A DNA stretch of 11,744 nt from Spirochaetia bacterium (GCA_026002025.1 BOAU01000065.1:1-11744); one strand, 5' to 3'. Shown: positions 1 to 7,216, counted from the stretch's first letter. The notes: generated from the letters alone by a model not told the origin. A program made the numbers and translations.

Positions 1-19
1 GCACAATGAAGGAGTTATC

Positions 20-1756
20 ATGAAATACTCAAGCGTTCTTGAACTTAAGCGCATCGCCTTCCGCAGTCTGGCCCGGCACAAGGTAAAAACGTTGCTTACC
101 TGTGCGGGAATCATGATGAGCGCGGCGGTCTTTATTATGATACGGAGCTGGCTGGGGGGGATGTTTCTGGAATCCCGGCGGAGCATCATCAACTACGAGA
201 TGGGTTCCGCAAAACTGCAAACCAAACTCTACTTTGACAAAAAAGATGAGATGCCCGCCTATGAAAATTTCCCGGACTGGGAAATTTACGCGGATGCCCT
301 GGACGCGGCGGGCTACAACACGGCCCCCCGGTATGACTTTTCCGGGACCCTCTTTTCATGGTCAGGCTCCTCGCCGGTGGTGATACACGGCGTGGTTCCC
401 GAACGGGAAGCGCGGATGCTGGCCTACCCGGAATACATAGAATTCGGGCGCTTTATCAAAGACGGCGAATTCGGCGTGGCCCTTGGGGTTAACACCGCGG
501 ACAAACTCAAGCTGGGGGTTCCCACCCGGCCCACAACAACAGAGCTTGAGGATCTGGTTACTACCATCGCGTCAAATAAGGCCGAGGCGGAATTTGTCCG
601 GTCCTGTTACCAGAGTCTGCAAGCGGTTTCTGAATTGGGGGAAAGCAGGGAAATGGCCGAAGAGCGGGTGAAGGGCAGGATGGCGCTGAAGCGGGATCTT
701 GCCCCGGCGGATTTGGAAAAACTCTGGGGCCTCTGCGGAGACGCGGGCAGAAACGACGTGCGTATCTCCACGGTGATTGATTACAAAATGGCGCCGGAGA
801 ATATCCACAGGGACAAATGGGATGCGGACCTCTGGCCCCTCTTGACCCAGGCGGAGCAGTCCCTTGTAGGGGCGGCTTACGAATACGATGACCTGCTGGA
901 AGCCTATATGCTGGTGGAAAGCGATCCCGCAAAACTCAACGCAACATTGGCCGCCATGATCCGCATCGGCTATTCCGGCGCGGTACGGCACGTAAACCAG
1001 GTGATCGACGCCAGGGTGGTGGGCACGATCAACTCACCGGACGTGGCCATTAACTTCAACGTGGGTTATATGCCCCTGGACGTGCTGCAGGGGGATGAGG
1101 GCATGGCCCTGGAAGGCCGGGTTACGGAACTCCTAATCCGGGACAAAAAAATGGGCGTGGCGGACATGACCAGTAAAATCGAGACCAAAGATGCAATCAA
1201 AGCCGCTCTTGCCGCGGGATTGGCGAAACAGGGACTCTCTTTAAGCGGTGAACTGGAGGTCTTTACCTGGGAGGAGTACAACGCGGATTACCTGGGCTAC
1301 GAGAGTTTGGAGTATGGGGCTACGGGCATTGTTTCCGGCCTTCTCTTCTTTCTCGCCCTCATCGGCATAAGCAACACCATGCTGTTGGCGATATTGGAGC
1401 GGACAAAAGAAATCGGCATGATGCGCGCCCTGGGCATGACCAACGGCCAGCTCGTGTTTGTCTACATGACCGAGGCTTTCTTTCTGGGGCTTCTGGGCTC
1501 AATACTGGGAGTTATACTGGGTTGCGCCATCAATTACCCCATGGTGAAGTACGGCGTGAGCTTCGGCTCCATGGTGGAAGCATTGGACGGTCAGGTGGCG
1601 GGTCTGCGTTCAACCAGCATCTACCGGAGTATGTGGGATATTCCCCTCATCATTGGGACCGGCATTATTGCCACGGTTCTCTCCTCCCTTATGGCCTTCC
1701 TCCCCACCCGGCGGGCGGTCAGGATGGAGATCACCGAAAGCCTGCGGTTTGAATAG
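20..1756 (+). CDS. ABC transporter permease, FtsX/MacB/LolE-like (large form)
   Basis: Inner-membrane permease subunit of an ABC transporter of the MacB/LolCDE type, which uses cytoplasmic ATP hydrolysis to move substrates on the periplasmic side rather than to pump across the membrane. The 578-residue protein has one N-terminal membrane segment (about residues 25-45), a long periplasmic region, and three C-terminal segments (about 437-457, 481-503, 543-565). After the second segment it carries the FtsX-family cytoplasmic motif ERTKEIGMMRALGM. The ATG start is preceded by AAGGAG at 9-14 with a 5-nt spacer. It is longer than a usual 400-residue FtsX permease; the excess is a charged, helix-rich stretch at about residues 175-320 of the periplasmic domain. 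It sits upstream of a second permease, a LolA-like protein and a predicted outer-membrane barrel, which suggests transport towards the outer membrane. No ATPase gene is in the window. The family is clear; the substrate is unknown. Confidence 0.9.
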   Translation: MKYSSVLELKRIAFRSLARHKVKTLLTCAGIMMSAAVFIMIRSWLGGMFLESRRSIINYEMGSAKLQTKLYFDKKDEMPAYENFPDWEIYADALDAAGYNTAPRYDFSGTLFSWSGSSPVVIHGVVPEREARMLAYPEYIEFGRFIKDGEFGVALGVNTADKLKLGVPTRPTTTELEDLVTTIASNKAEAEFVRSCYQSLQAVSELGESREMAEERVKGRMALKRDLAPADLEKLWGLCGDAGRNDVRISTVIDYKMAPENIHRDKWDADLWPLLTQAEQSLVGAAYEYDDLLEAYMLVESDPAKLNATLAAMIRIGYSGAVRHVNQVIDARVVGTINSPDVAINFNVGYMPLDVLQGDEGMALEGRVTELLIRDKKMGVADMTSKIETKDAIKAALAAGLAKQGLSLSGELEVFTWEEYNADYLGYESLEYGATGIVSGLLFFLALIGISNTMLLAILERTKEIGMMRALGMTNGQLVFVYMTEAFFLGLLGSILGVILGCAINYPMVKYGVSFGSMVEALDGQVAGLRSTSIYRSMWDIPLIIGTGIIATVLSSLMAFLPTRRAVRMEITESLRFE

Positions 1757-1793
1757 ACTTGTTCGACAACCCGGTTGGTTGTCTCACAAGTCT
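1755..1793 (+). repeat. Hairpin A, interrupted inverted repeat at the stop codon of the first permease gene
   Basis: AGACTTGT (1755-1762) pairs perfectly with ACAAGTCT (1786-1793), and GACAACC (1765-1771) with GGTTGTC (1777-1783). The arms are separated by a TC/TC internal mismatch and close on a 5-nt loop. The stem begins inside the TAG stop codon. No T-tract follows directly, so it is not a classical terminator by itself. It is the first of three stem-loops in the gap and shares TTGTTCG with the third. Confidence 0.75.
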
Positions 1794-1794
1794 T

Positions 1795-1834
1795 GCAGTT
1801 TCTCAGGCTAAAGCCTTGCGAAACTGCGTTTTTT
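1795..1834 (+). terminator. Terminator-like hairpin B with T6 tail, inside the permease operon
   Basis: GCAGTTTC (1795-1802) pairs with GAAACTGC (1820-1827), and AGGCT (1805-1809) with AGCCT (1812-1816) around a 2-nt loop, with a small internal loop between the two stems. One base later comes TTTTTT (1829-1834). This fits an intrinsic terminator, perhaps a leaky one lowering expression of the second permease and the genes behind it, or an RNA-stabilising 3' end. Function is inferred; the pairing is seen directly. Confidence 0.5.
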
Positions 1835-1840
1835 ATCGGA

Positions 1841-1872
1841 AGTTGTTCGGAAACTGAGGTTTCCGAACAACT
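1841..1872 (+). repeat. Hairpin C, perfect 14-bp inverted repeat just before a ribosome binding site
   Basis: AGTTGTTCGGAAAC (1841-1854) and GTTTCCGAACAACT (1859-1872) are exact reverse complements around the 4-nt loop TGAG. The stem ends 5 nt before the Shine-Dalgarno of the second permease (AGAGGAG, 1878-1884). A stem this stable could shield the upstream mRNA end or affect ribosome access. It shares GAAACTG with hairpin B and TTGTTCG with hairpin A, so the three look like one related repeat cluster. Confidence 0.8.
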
Positions 1873-1891
1873 CTAATAGAGGAGCAAAAAA

Positions 1892-3166
1892 ATGGGAAAT
1901 AACTACAGACAAGGCGGGATGCTGACCTTTATCAAAGTCGCGTTCCGAAACATTTTCAGGAATGGCCGGCGCACGGCTTTTTGCGTGGTGGCCGTGGGGG
2001 TGGCGGTGTTTTTCATCGCCTTCTATTCGGGTTTCATCGATGGAATGCTCAACAGCATGAACGAGACGGTGCAGATATTCGAGATAGGCCATGTGCAGGG
2101 GGTAAGCGCCCAGTACGAGGCGGAAAGCGAACTTATGCCGGTACAGTACCCCGTAGCCGAAGGCAAGAGTCTTGCCGCTCTTACGGAACAGATTAGGGGG
2201 ATCCCCGGCGTCAAGGCAGTGCTCCCCCGGATCAAAGCCTACGCCACATTGCAGGAAGCGAGCCTTAAACACGCCATCCTCTGGGGGGTGCGGATGACAG
2301 AGGAAACAAAGGTCAACTACTTCAACCTTACCGATCGGGGAGACGGACTTCTGGAAGGCCGTTATCCCGCGCCGCTCAGCAATGAGTGCGCCGTGGGCCT
2401 GCGTTTTGCGGAGAAGACCGGCGTTAAAATCGGGGATCGCATCCCCCTCAAGACCGTGTCGGCCCAGTTCTCCGACAAGCTCTGGTCGCCCACGGTTACC
2501 GGCATCTACCGCTTCGACTTTACCGCGGCGGATCAGGATTACATCATCGTTGATTTTGACCGGCTCCAGCGCCTCCTTGTGCTGGACGATGAGAGCCAGC
2601 AGATCATCGTCTATGCGGAAAACCCGGAAATGAGCACCCGCATAGCCGAGCAGATGAAGGGCATCATGGGAAGCGATGACCGGATCATCCGCTGGCAGGA
2701 TCAGCTTTGGATAGCCATGATGGTCGGTTATAAGCCCCTGTTTACCGTTATTTTCCTGATATTCCTCGTGGTGGCCTGTCTCCTCATCGTCAACACCATC
2801 ACCATGATCATCCACGAGCGGATAAAGGAGATCGGCATGATGGGGAGCCTGGGCATGACCCGCCGGGAGATCGTGATGACCTTCTTCTTCGAGTCCCTGT
2901 TCCTGGCCATGTTCGGGGCCACCGTGGGGGTATTATTGGGGGGCATTATTACCGGTATCTTACAAAACACCCCGATACGATGGACAGCCATGATGGGGGA
3001 AAGCGCCGTGGCGACCATGCCCCTGGCCAACACGATCTTTGTGGATTTCAGCTTCCCCCGCCTTTGCCAGAACTGGCTCATGGGCGTGGTGGTAACATCG
3101 ATTTTCACCCTGTTCCCGTCGATAAAAAGCGCCTGGGTTGAACCGGTCGAGGCGTTGAGGAGATGA
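1892..3166 (+). CDS. ABC transporter permease, FtsX/MacB/LolE-like (second subunit)
   Basis: Second inner-membrane permease, 424 residues, the normal size for the family. The N-terminal membrane segment lies at about residues 28-49, followed by a periplasmic MacB-type core domain, then membrane segments at about 282-305, 331-356 and 394-412. The cytoplasmic loop after the second segment reads ERIKEIGMMGSLGM, closely parallel to the same loop in the upstream permease, so the two probably form a LolC/LolE-like heterodimer on a shared ATPase. The ATG start has AGAGGAG at 1878-1884 with a 7-nt spacer; an internal ATG at 1919 has poorer spacing. The gene is separated from the first permease by 135 bp containing three hairpins. 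Family assignment is firm; lipoprotein or other lipid-linked cargo is inferred from the LolA-like gene downstream. Confidence 0.9.
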   Translation: MGNNYRQGGMLTFIKVAFRNIFRNGRRTAFCVVAVGVAVFFIAFYSGFIDGMLNSMNETVQIFEIGHVQGVSAQYEAESELMPVQYPVAEGKSLAALTEQIRGIPGVKAVLPRIKAYATLQEASLKHAILWGVRMTEETKVNYFNLTDRGDGLLEGRYPAPLSNECAVGLRFAEKTGVKIGDRIPLKTVSAQFSDKLWSPTVTGIYRFDFTAADQDYIIVDFDRLQRLLVLDDESQQIIVYAENPEMSTRIAEQMKGIMGSDDRIIRWQDQLWIAMMVGYKPLFTVIFLIFLVVACLLIVNTITMIIHERIKEIGMMGSLGMTRREIVMTFFFESLFLAMFGATVGVLLGGIITGILQNTPIRWTAMMGESAVATMPLANTIFVDFSFPRLCQNWLMGVVVTSIFTLFPSIKSAWVEPVEALRR

Positions 3167-3172
3167 AGAATT

Positions 3173-3266
3173 TTAACCACGGACCACACAGACAGTACGG
3201 ACTTTTGTTTTGAAATTTCATTCTTTTGTCCGTGAGGTCCGTGAGGTCCGTGTGGTCAGTGGTTAA
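3173..3266. repeat. Intergenic imperfect palindrome with 9-bp tandem units
   Basis: Two 21-nt arms (3173-3193 and 3246-3266) are inverted copies differing at two positions; the outer end of each reads TTAACCAC in its own orientation. The right half holds 9-bp tandem units: GTCCGTGAG (3228-3236), GTCCGTGAG (3237-3245), GTCCGTGTG (3246-3254), then a degenerate fourth. CGGAC at 3198-3202 can also pair with GTCCG at 3228-3232, and the centre contains the palindrome TGAAATTTCA (3211-3220). It fills most of the gap before the LolA-like gene and looks like a dispersed, hairpin-forming intergenic repeat. It encodes no transposase. Copy number elsewhere in the genome cannot be seen here. Confidence 0.75.
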
Positions 3267-3285
3267 TATTAATTGGAGGTTTTTT

Positions 3286-4029
3286 ATGAAGAAGACATTT
3301 TTTATTTTAGCGGTGTTTTTTGCGGCGGCGGGTGCGGTGTTTGCGCAGGCTGCACCGACAGCAACAGAGTTGCTGCGGCGAATCGATGATAACGAAATCT
3401 ACACTACCATTGTGTACGAAGGGGAGATGATCATCGAATACCAGAACCGGCGCTACGTGAAGGTGATGAAGACCTGGGCAAAGGGCACTGCGGACAGCTT
3501 TATCGAATTCACCAATGCCGAAGACAGGGGGACCAAGTACCTCAAGAAAGGGGCGCGGCTGTATGTATATTCCCCCGACACCGAGGAGGTGATGCTCATT
3601 TCCGGCCATATGCTTAAAGAGAGCATGATGGGCTCCGATCTTTCCTACGAGGACACGATCAACAACGACAGCCTTTCCAGCCGTTACGATCCGGTCATTT
3701 CCGGCTCTGAGCTGTGGAACGGGCGGGACTGCTGGGTGCTGGATCTAAGCGCGAAGAAAAGAACCGAGAGTTACCCCCGGCAAAAACTCTGGATCGACAA
3801 GGAAAACGGGGACATGCTCCACAACGAGCAGTTCGCCCTGTCCGGGGCAAAGCTTAAGGAATTCACCATGCTCAGGGTGGAAATAATCGGCGGCAGGCGC
3901 TTTCCCGTGGAATATGAAATGCGCGACCTCTTGCGGAAAAACAGCAAGACAACTTTCGTGATGAAAAACGTTGTCCTGGACCAGCCCATCGCGGACTCGG
4001 TATTCAGCCAGAGGAATCTGGAACGGTAG
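3286..4029 (+). CDS. LolA-like outer-membrane lipoprotein-sorting protein
   Basis: Predicted periplasmic protein of 247 residues, resembling the LolA-like sorting proteins that carry hydrophobic cargo between inner and outer membranes. It begins with a clear Sec signal peptide (MKK, hydrophobic core, likely cleavage after VFA at residue 20). The body has the strand-rich LolA-type pattern, with an ATELLRRID start after the signal and phrases such as YLKKGARLYVYSPD and QKLWIDKENGDML. The ATG at 3286 is chosen because GGAGGT (3275-3280) lies 5 nt upstream and the signal peptide begins there. The frame can be read back to a TTG at 3226, but that adds 20 residues translated from the repeat element. 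It has no obvious lipobox. Its place after two permeases and before a barrel protein supports a periplasmic shuttle role; the specific cargo is unknown. Confidence 0.8.
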   Translation: MKKTFFILAVFFAAAGAVFAQAAPTATELLRRIDDNEIYTTIVYEGEMIIEYQNRRYVKVMKTWAKGTADSFIEFTNAEDRGTKYLKKGARLYVYSPDTEEVMLISGHMLKESMMGSDLSYEDTINNDSLSSRYDPVISGSELWNGRDCWVLDLSAKKRTESYPRQKLWIDKENGDMLHNEQFALSGAKLKEFTMLRVEIIGGRRFPVEYEMRDLLRKNSKTTFVMKNVVLDQPIADSVFSQRNLER

Positions 4030-4058
4030 TGATTCGCTGCCAATAAAAGGGGGATATT

Positions 4059-5219
4059 GTGAAAACTATGGGGTTTATGTTTAAGATGCCGATCGCCCTG
4101 GTGTTGTTTTCCCTTGCCGGCCTTGGCGCCCTTGCGGCGCAGGGGCTTACCGTGTCGGGGCTTTTGGACTCCACTGTTTCCATGAGCGCCGGGGCAGGGG
4201 ACTCTCCGGCCTTTTCCTACGGTCTGGAGGAATACGCCAATCTGCGTATGCAGGCAAAAATAAAAGACAGGGCGGCGTTTTACGGCGCGGTGAATTTTAT
4301 CGCCGCTGCGGGCAACATTGCGCAGGGAGCGGTGGGACTGGGCCTTGCTGCCGGGGAAAACTATGTGGCGGGCTTTGAGCTTGAGCGGCTCTACTTCAGG
4401 CTGAACGGCGATAACCTGGATTTTGACGGCGGCCTCTTGCGGCTGCCCTTCGGTTACGGCCAGGTCTGGGGGCCCTCGGATTTCCTCAACCCCAAAAACC
4501 CCCTCCTTCCCAATGCCCGGCCCCGCGCCGTGCTGGGCGGCAGCCTTTCCTGGTATCCGGTCGATTCCCTCAAACTGCTTGCCTTTGGCTCGGCTCCCAA
4601 AGACCCGTTTTCGCGGAGCGGGGACGGGGGGCTGGCGGGCCTTTCAATGGACCAGCATTGGGACAGGGCAAGCCTTCAACTGCTCTATGCCTTTGAATCC
4701 CCTGGCGATGGCTCTGATCAAGGGATTCACCGGGCCGGAATGTCGGTCAAGGCAGACCTGGAATTGGGCCTTGTTGCGGACCTGCTCTACACCTACAACG
4801 CCGAGGCCCAAACTCAAATTGAGGGCCTTTCCTTCAGTATGGGCTGCGATTATTCCTTTTTTGAGGGGAAATTTATCGCTCTTGCCGAGTACCTGTACAA
4901 CGGCGCCGCTTCATCAACTGCTTTCAATGATGGGAAAAATATCTTCGGCCGGAAAAACGAAAACTACCTGTACACGAGCCTTAGCTTCCTTTTTAATGAT
5001 TATACCCAGGCGAGCGCCGCCCTGATCTCCGGTTTTGACGATGTTTCCTTTACGCCGATTATCAGCCTGGAGCATGAGCTGTTCCAGGGCTGCGGCCTGA
5101 ACCTTTCGGCCCAAATTCCCCTGGACCGGGACTTGTTTTCCGGTGACGGGAACCGGGGCGAGCTTGGCCCCGGAACAGCGTATTCCTCTTTTACCGTCAG
5201 AATCCGGCTTCGTTTTTAG
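4059..5219 (+). CDS. Predicted outer-membrane beta-barrel (porin-like) protein
   Basis: Secreted protein of 386 residues with an N-terminal signal peptide (hydrophobic core about residues 10-24, likely cleavage near LAA-QG). The mature part has many alternating short amphipathic stretches rich in Gly, Tyr, Phe and Leu, separated by turns, and it ends in the aromatic residue F386 (RIRLRF), as outer-membrane barrels usually do for assembly by the BAM machinery. A W137-G...D141...N144-P145 motif resembles turn motifs in several porin families. The start is a GTG with AAAAGGGGG at 4045-4053 and a 5-nt spacer; the ATG at 4068 would be too far from this site. It follows the LolA-like gene by 29 bp and is probably in the same transcript, so it may be the outer-membrane component or a client of the export module. 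I do not recognise the exact family. Confidence 0.75.
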   Translation: MKTMGFMFKMPIALVLFSLAGLGALAAQGLTVSGLLDSTVSMSAGAGDSPAFSYGLEEYANLRMQAKIKDRAAFYGAVNFIAAAGNIAQGAVGLGLAAGENYVAGFELERLYFRLNGDNLDFDGGLLRLPFGYGQVWGPSDFLNPKNPLLPNARPRAVLGGSLSWYPVDSLKLLAFGSAPKDPFSRSGDGGLAGLSMDQHWDRASLQLLYAFESPGDGSDQGIHRAGMSVKADLELGLVADLLYTYNAEAQTQIEGLSFSMGCDYSFFEGKFIALAEYLYNGAASSTAFNDGKNIFGRKNENYLYTSLSFLFNDYTQASAALISGFDDVSFTPIISLEHELFQGCGLNLSAQIPLDRDLFSGDGNRGELGPGTAYSSFTVRIRLRF

Positions 5220-5222
5220 CGG

Positions 5223-5251
5223 TTTTCCATTGTTGCCAAAAAAGTTATAAT
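5223..5251 (+). promoter_or_regulatory. Candidate promoter for the phosphorelay operon
   Basis: A perfect -10 hexamer TATAAT lies at 5246-5251, 33 nt before the HPt start codon. At 17-nt spacing the -35 position (5223-5228) reads TTTTCC, which is weak; a better-looking TTGCCA (5233-5238) is too close to this -10. No terminator is visible between the barrel gene and this site, so read-through from upstream is also possible. Confidence 0.4.
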
Positions 5252-5283
5252 CTAATACTCTATAGGAAAAGGAGTATCCCTTC

Positions 5284-5628
5284 ATGGCAGGTGTTATTGT
5301 TTATGTGAATGCTGACGAGGGCATAAAACGGGTAGTGAACAATACCCGGCTCTATATCACCCTGCTTAAAAAATTCAAGGTTGATACCAACTTTTGGGAT
5401 CTTGCAGACAGCCTTGGGGCGGGGGAGCTTGAAAAGGCCCAGGGCACCGCCCATACCCTCAAGGGGATCGCCGCCAACCTTTCCCTCTCGGAACTGTTTG
5501 AAAAGGTCCGGGACCTGGAAGCCCAAATAAAAGAAAAAGCCGTACCCCCCGGCGTGCTGGACGGGGTTAAATCGGCCTATGATGAAACCATAAAAAAAAT
5601 TGACGAGGTCATTGCAAAATATGGGTGA
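5284..5628 (+). CDS. Histidine phosphotransfer (HPt) domain protein
   Basis: Small single-domain cytoplasmic protein of 114 residues that should relay a phosphoryl group between receiver domains in a multistep phosphorelay. The HPt signature AHTLKGIAANL places the phospho-accepting histidine at H57, with the usual following Lys and Gly (K60, G61). The rest is predicted as a helical bundle, including a helix-rich C-terminus, and the length is normal for a free-standing HPt. The ATG has AAAAGGAG at 5267-5274 with a 9-nt spacer. Its stop overlaps the start of the next gene by 8 bp, so the two are likely translationally coupled and the downstream receiver is a likely partner. No sensor kinase is in the window; the donor must be encoded elsewhere. 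Confidence 0.9.
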   Translation: MAGVIVYVNADEGIKRVVNNTRLYITLLKKFKVDTNFWDLADSLGAGELEKAQGTAHTLKGIAANLSLSELFEKVRDLEAQIKEKAVPPGVLDGVKSAYDETIKKIDEVIAKYG

Positions 5629-6691
5629 TGCCGGCAGCCTTCCGACCGTTCTGGTAGTTGATGATATTGATATGAATATCATGATCCTTGAGGAAATTCT
5701 CAAGGACAGTTATCACGTGACCACCGCGGAAAACGGCAGGCAGGCCCTGGAGCTTCTCCGTAAGGCTAAAGTTCTGCCCAGGATCATCCTTCTTGATGTA
5801 TTGATGCCTGAAATGACCGGCCGGGAGCTCTTTGACATCATGAAGGCCGACGAGGCCCTCAAGCGGATTCCGGTCATTTTTATCACCTCGGAGAATGATT
5901 TTGAAAGCGAATTGCTGGCGGCAGGGGCGGCGGATTTTATCCACAAACCCTTCTCCCCTGAGATCGTAAAACTCCGGGTAAGAAATCAGATCGCATTAAA
6001 GAACTACAGTGACAGCCTTGAGGAGATGGTGGCGGAGAAAACCGCGGAGGCAACTTCCACCCTGGATAATACCCTTCAGGCCCTGGCGAACATCATTGAA
6101 TACCGGAACCTTGAATCCGGGAGCCATGTCAGGCGGACACAGTTTTTTTGCAAGACCCTGATCGATCATATCCTGGAATCGAATTTGGTATACGCGGCGG
6201 AACTGCGGGCTCTGGACAGCAGTATTATTGTCAAGGCAATGGCCCTCCACGATGTGGGAAAGATAGGCATCCCCGACAATATCCTCCTTAAGCCGGACCT
6301 GCTGAATCCTGATGAAATTGAAATCATGAGGACCCATACGGTGGTGGGCAAAAATATCATAGAAGAGATGATGAAGGCCGTTACGGACAAGGATTCCATA
6401 TACCTCAAGCACTGCCGGGATATTGCCTGGAGCCATCATGAGCGCTTTGACGGCAAGGGCTATCCCCAGGGGCTTGCGGGTTTCGATATCCCCCTGTCCG
6501 CCCGCATTGCGGCACTCGCCGATGTTTACGATGCCCTGGTCTCTGTCAGGGTGTACAAGGCGGCTATTCCCCACAGTGAAGCCATTGCCATCATCAGCGA
6601 GGGCAGGGGCGCCCAATTTGATCCGGTCCTTACCGATGCGGTGATCCGGATTCAGGACCGGTTCAGGGAAATCTCCCGGAAGAATCAATAG
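5621..6691 (+). CDS. Response regulator with HD-GYP domain (cyclic-di-GMP phosphodiesterase), RpfG-like
   Basis: Cytoplasmic two-domain regulator of 356 residues. The receiver domain (about 8-125) has the acidic pair D14-D15, phospho-acceptor D59 in LLDVLMPEM, T89 and K109. A helical linker (about 126-148) leads to an HD-GYP domain (about 150-350), which hydrolyses cyclic di-GMP in characterised family members. Its metal and catalytic residues look intact: H169, H210-D211 followed by VGKIGIPD, H239, H272-H273-E274, the D277-G278-K279-G280-Y281-P282 motif, and D301. ATG 5621 is chosen; a TTG at 5600 gives 7 more residues but no better site, and GAGGT lies at 5605-5609. The 8-bp overlap with the HPt gene suggests coupling. 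Phosphorylation at D59 probably gates phosphodiesterase activity; enzymatic activity itself is inferred from retained residues. Confidence 0.93.
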   Translation: MGDAGSLPTVLVVDDIDMNIMILEEILKDSYHVTTAENGRQALELLRKAKVLPRIILLDVLMPEMTGRELFDIMKADEALKRIPVIFITSENDFESELLAAGAADFIHKPFSPEIVKLRVRNQIALKNYSDSLEEMVAEKTAEATSTLDNTLQALANIIEYRNLESGSHVRRTQFFCKTLIDHILESNLVYAAELRALDSSIIVKAMALHDVGKIGIPDNILLKPDLLNPDEIEIMRTHTVVGKNIIEEMMKAVTDKDSIYLKHCRDIAWSHHERFDGKGYPQGLAGFDIPLSARIAALADVYDALVSVRVYKAAIPHSEAIAIISEGRGAQFDPVLTDAVIRIQDRFREISRKNQ

Positions 6692-6698
6692 GATAATA

Positions 6699-7130
6699 AT
6701 GAAGAAAGCAGTATTACTGATTTTTTTTGTATCATGCGCGTTCCTCTTCGGACAAAGCGACACGGATGAAGTTAATGTCATCATCCCGAATAATATTACC
6801 GTCATTGAAGACGGCGCCTATTCAGGCAGCAAAAGCCTTGTGGTGGTAAATATCCCGGTCGGCGTCACCCGTATCGGCAGGGGGGCCTTCCGCGGCTGTG
6901 AGGGCCTTACCGTGGTAAACATGCTGCCCGGCCTTACCGCCATAGGCGAGTATGCCTTTGCTTCCTGCAAAAACCTTAGCGCCGTCACCATACCCGGCAG
7001 TGTTACTGAAATTGGGACCGGCGCTTTTTCCGCCTGTCCAAATTTAAGGTCGGTGGTCATGTCCCGGAAAACCCGCCTGGCCCCCGATGTTTTCCGCGGC
7101 ACGCCGGTTTATATTATTTATATTGACTAA
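6699..7130 (+). CDS. Secreted BspA-type leucine-rich-repeat protein (small)
   Basis: Short exported protein of 143 residues. The N-terminus is a signal peptide (MKK, hydrophobic to about residue 18, likely cleavage near FG-QS). C13 lies within the hydrophobic stretch but lacks a convincing lipobox, so lipidation is doubtful. The rest is about four BspA/LRR_5-type repeats of 23 residues (about 34-56, 57-79, 80-102, 103-125), each with the I-x-x-G-A-F/Y core followed by C/S-x-x-L and V-x-I-P, and a degenerate cap at 126-143. Such repeats usually mediate protein binding at the cell surface. The start codon is 7 bp after the HD-GYP stop, with a modest AGGA site at the junction, so the gene is probably co-transcribed with the phosphorelay genes. 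Its functional link to cyclic-di-GMP signalling is unproven. It is short for the family but shows no sign of truncation. Confidence 0.85.
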   Translation: MKKAVLLIFFVSCAFLFGQSDTDEVNVIIPNNITVIEDGAYSGSKSLVVVNIPVGVTRIGRGAFRGCEGLTVVNMLPGLTAIGEYAFASCKNLSAVTIPGSVTEIGTGAFSACPNLRSVVMSRKTRLAPDVFRGTPVYIIYID

Positions 7131-7139
7131 TAACGAGTC

Positions 7140-7157
7140 TGGAGGTGGCGGGAGTCG
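7140..7157 (-). other. tmRNA/tRNA 3'-end fragment, candidate integrase attachment core
   Basis: Read on the minus strand the 18 nt CGACTCCCGCCACCTCCA fit exactly as the last 5 bases of a T-loop, the 3' T-stem strand, a 7-base 3' acceptor strand and discriminator A. The CCACCTCCA ending is typical of tmRNA (ssrA) genes. The match stops at the T-loop: the rest of the gene is absent. A 3'-end fragment beside an integrase gene is the usual trace of site-specific integration. It lies 9 bp beyond the LRR gene stop and 140 bp from the integrase remnant. Which RNA gene donated it needs a genome comparison; tRNA-Ser or another tRNA is an alternative. Confidence 0.5.
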
Positions 7158-7216
7158 GAGTATATGAAAAGATCATAACTCCTTATCCTACATAGAATTA
7201 CAAGTGATATTTTAGG

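Noticed and set aside
1808..2815. Long minus-strand open frame (335 codons) opposite the second permease gene
   Set aside because: Shadow of the + strand gene: no recognisable domains, His- and Asp-rich composition typical of antisense frames, and the + frame is a clear FtsX permease.
3228..3254. Tandem 9-bp units as a CRISPR array
   Set aside because: Units are contiguous with no spacers, and no cas genes are present.
3226..3285. Upstream TTG start for the LolA-like protein
   Set aside because: It would translate the intergenic repeat and bury the signal peptide; ATG 3286 has an ideal ribosome binding site.
5600..5620. TTG start giving 7 extra residues on the HD-GYP regulator
   Set aside because: The receiver domain is complete from ATG 5621, and that start gives the usual short coupled overlap.
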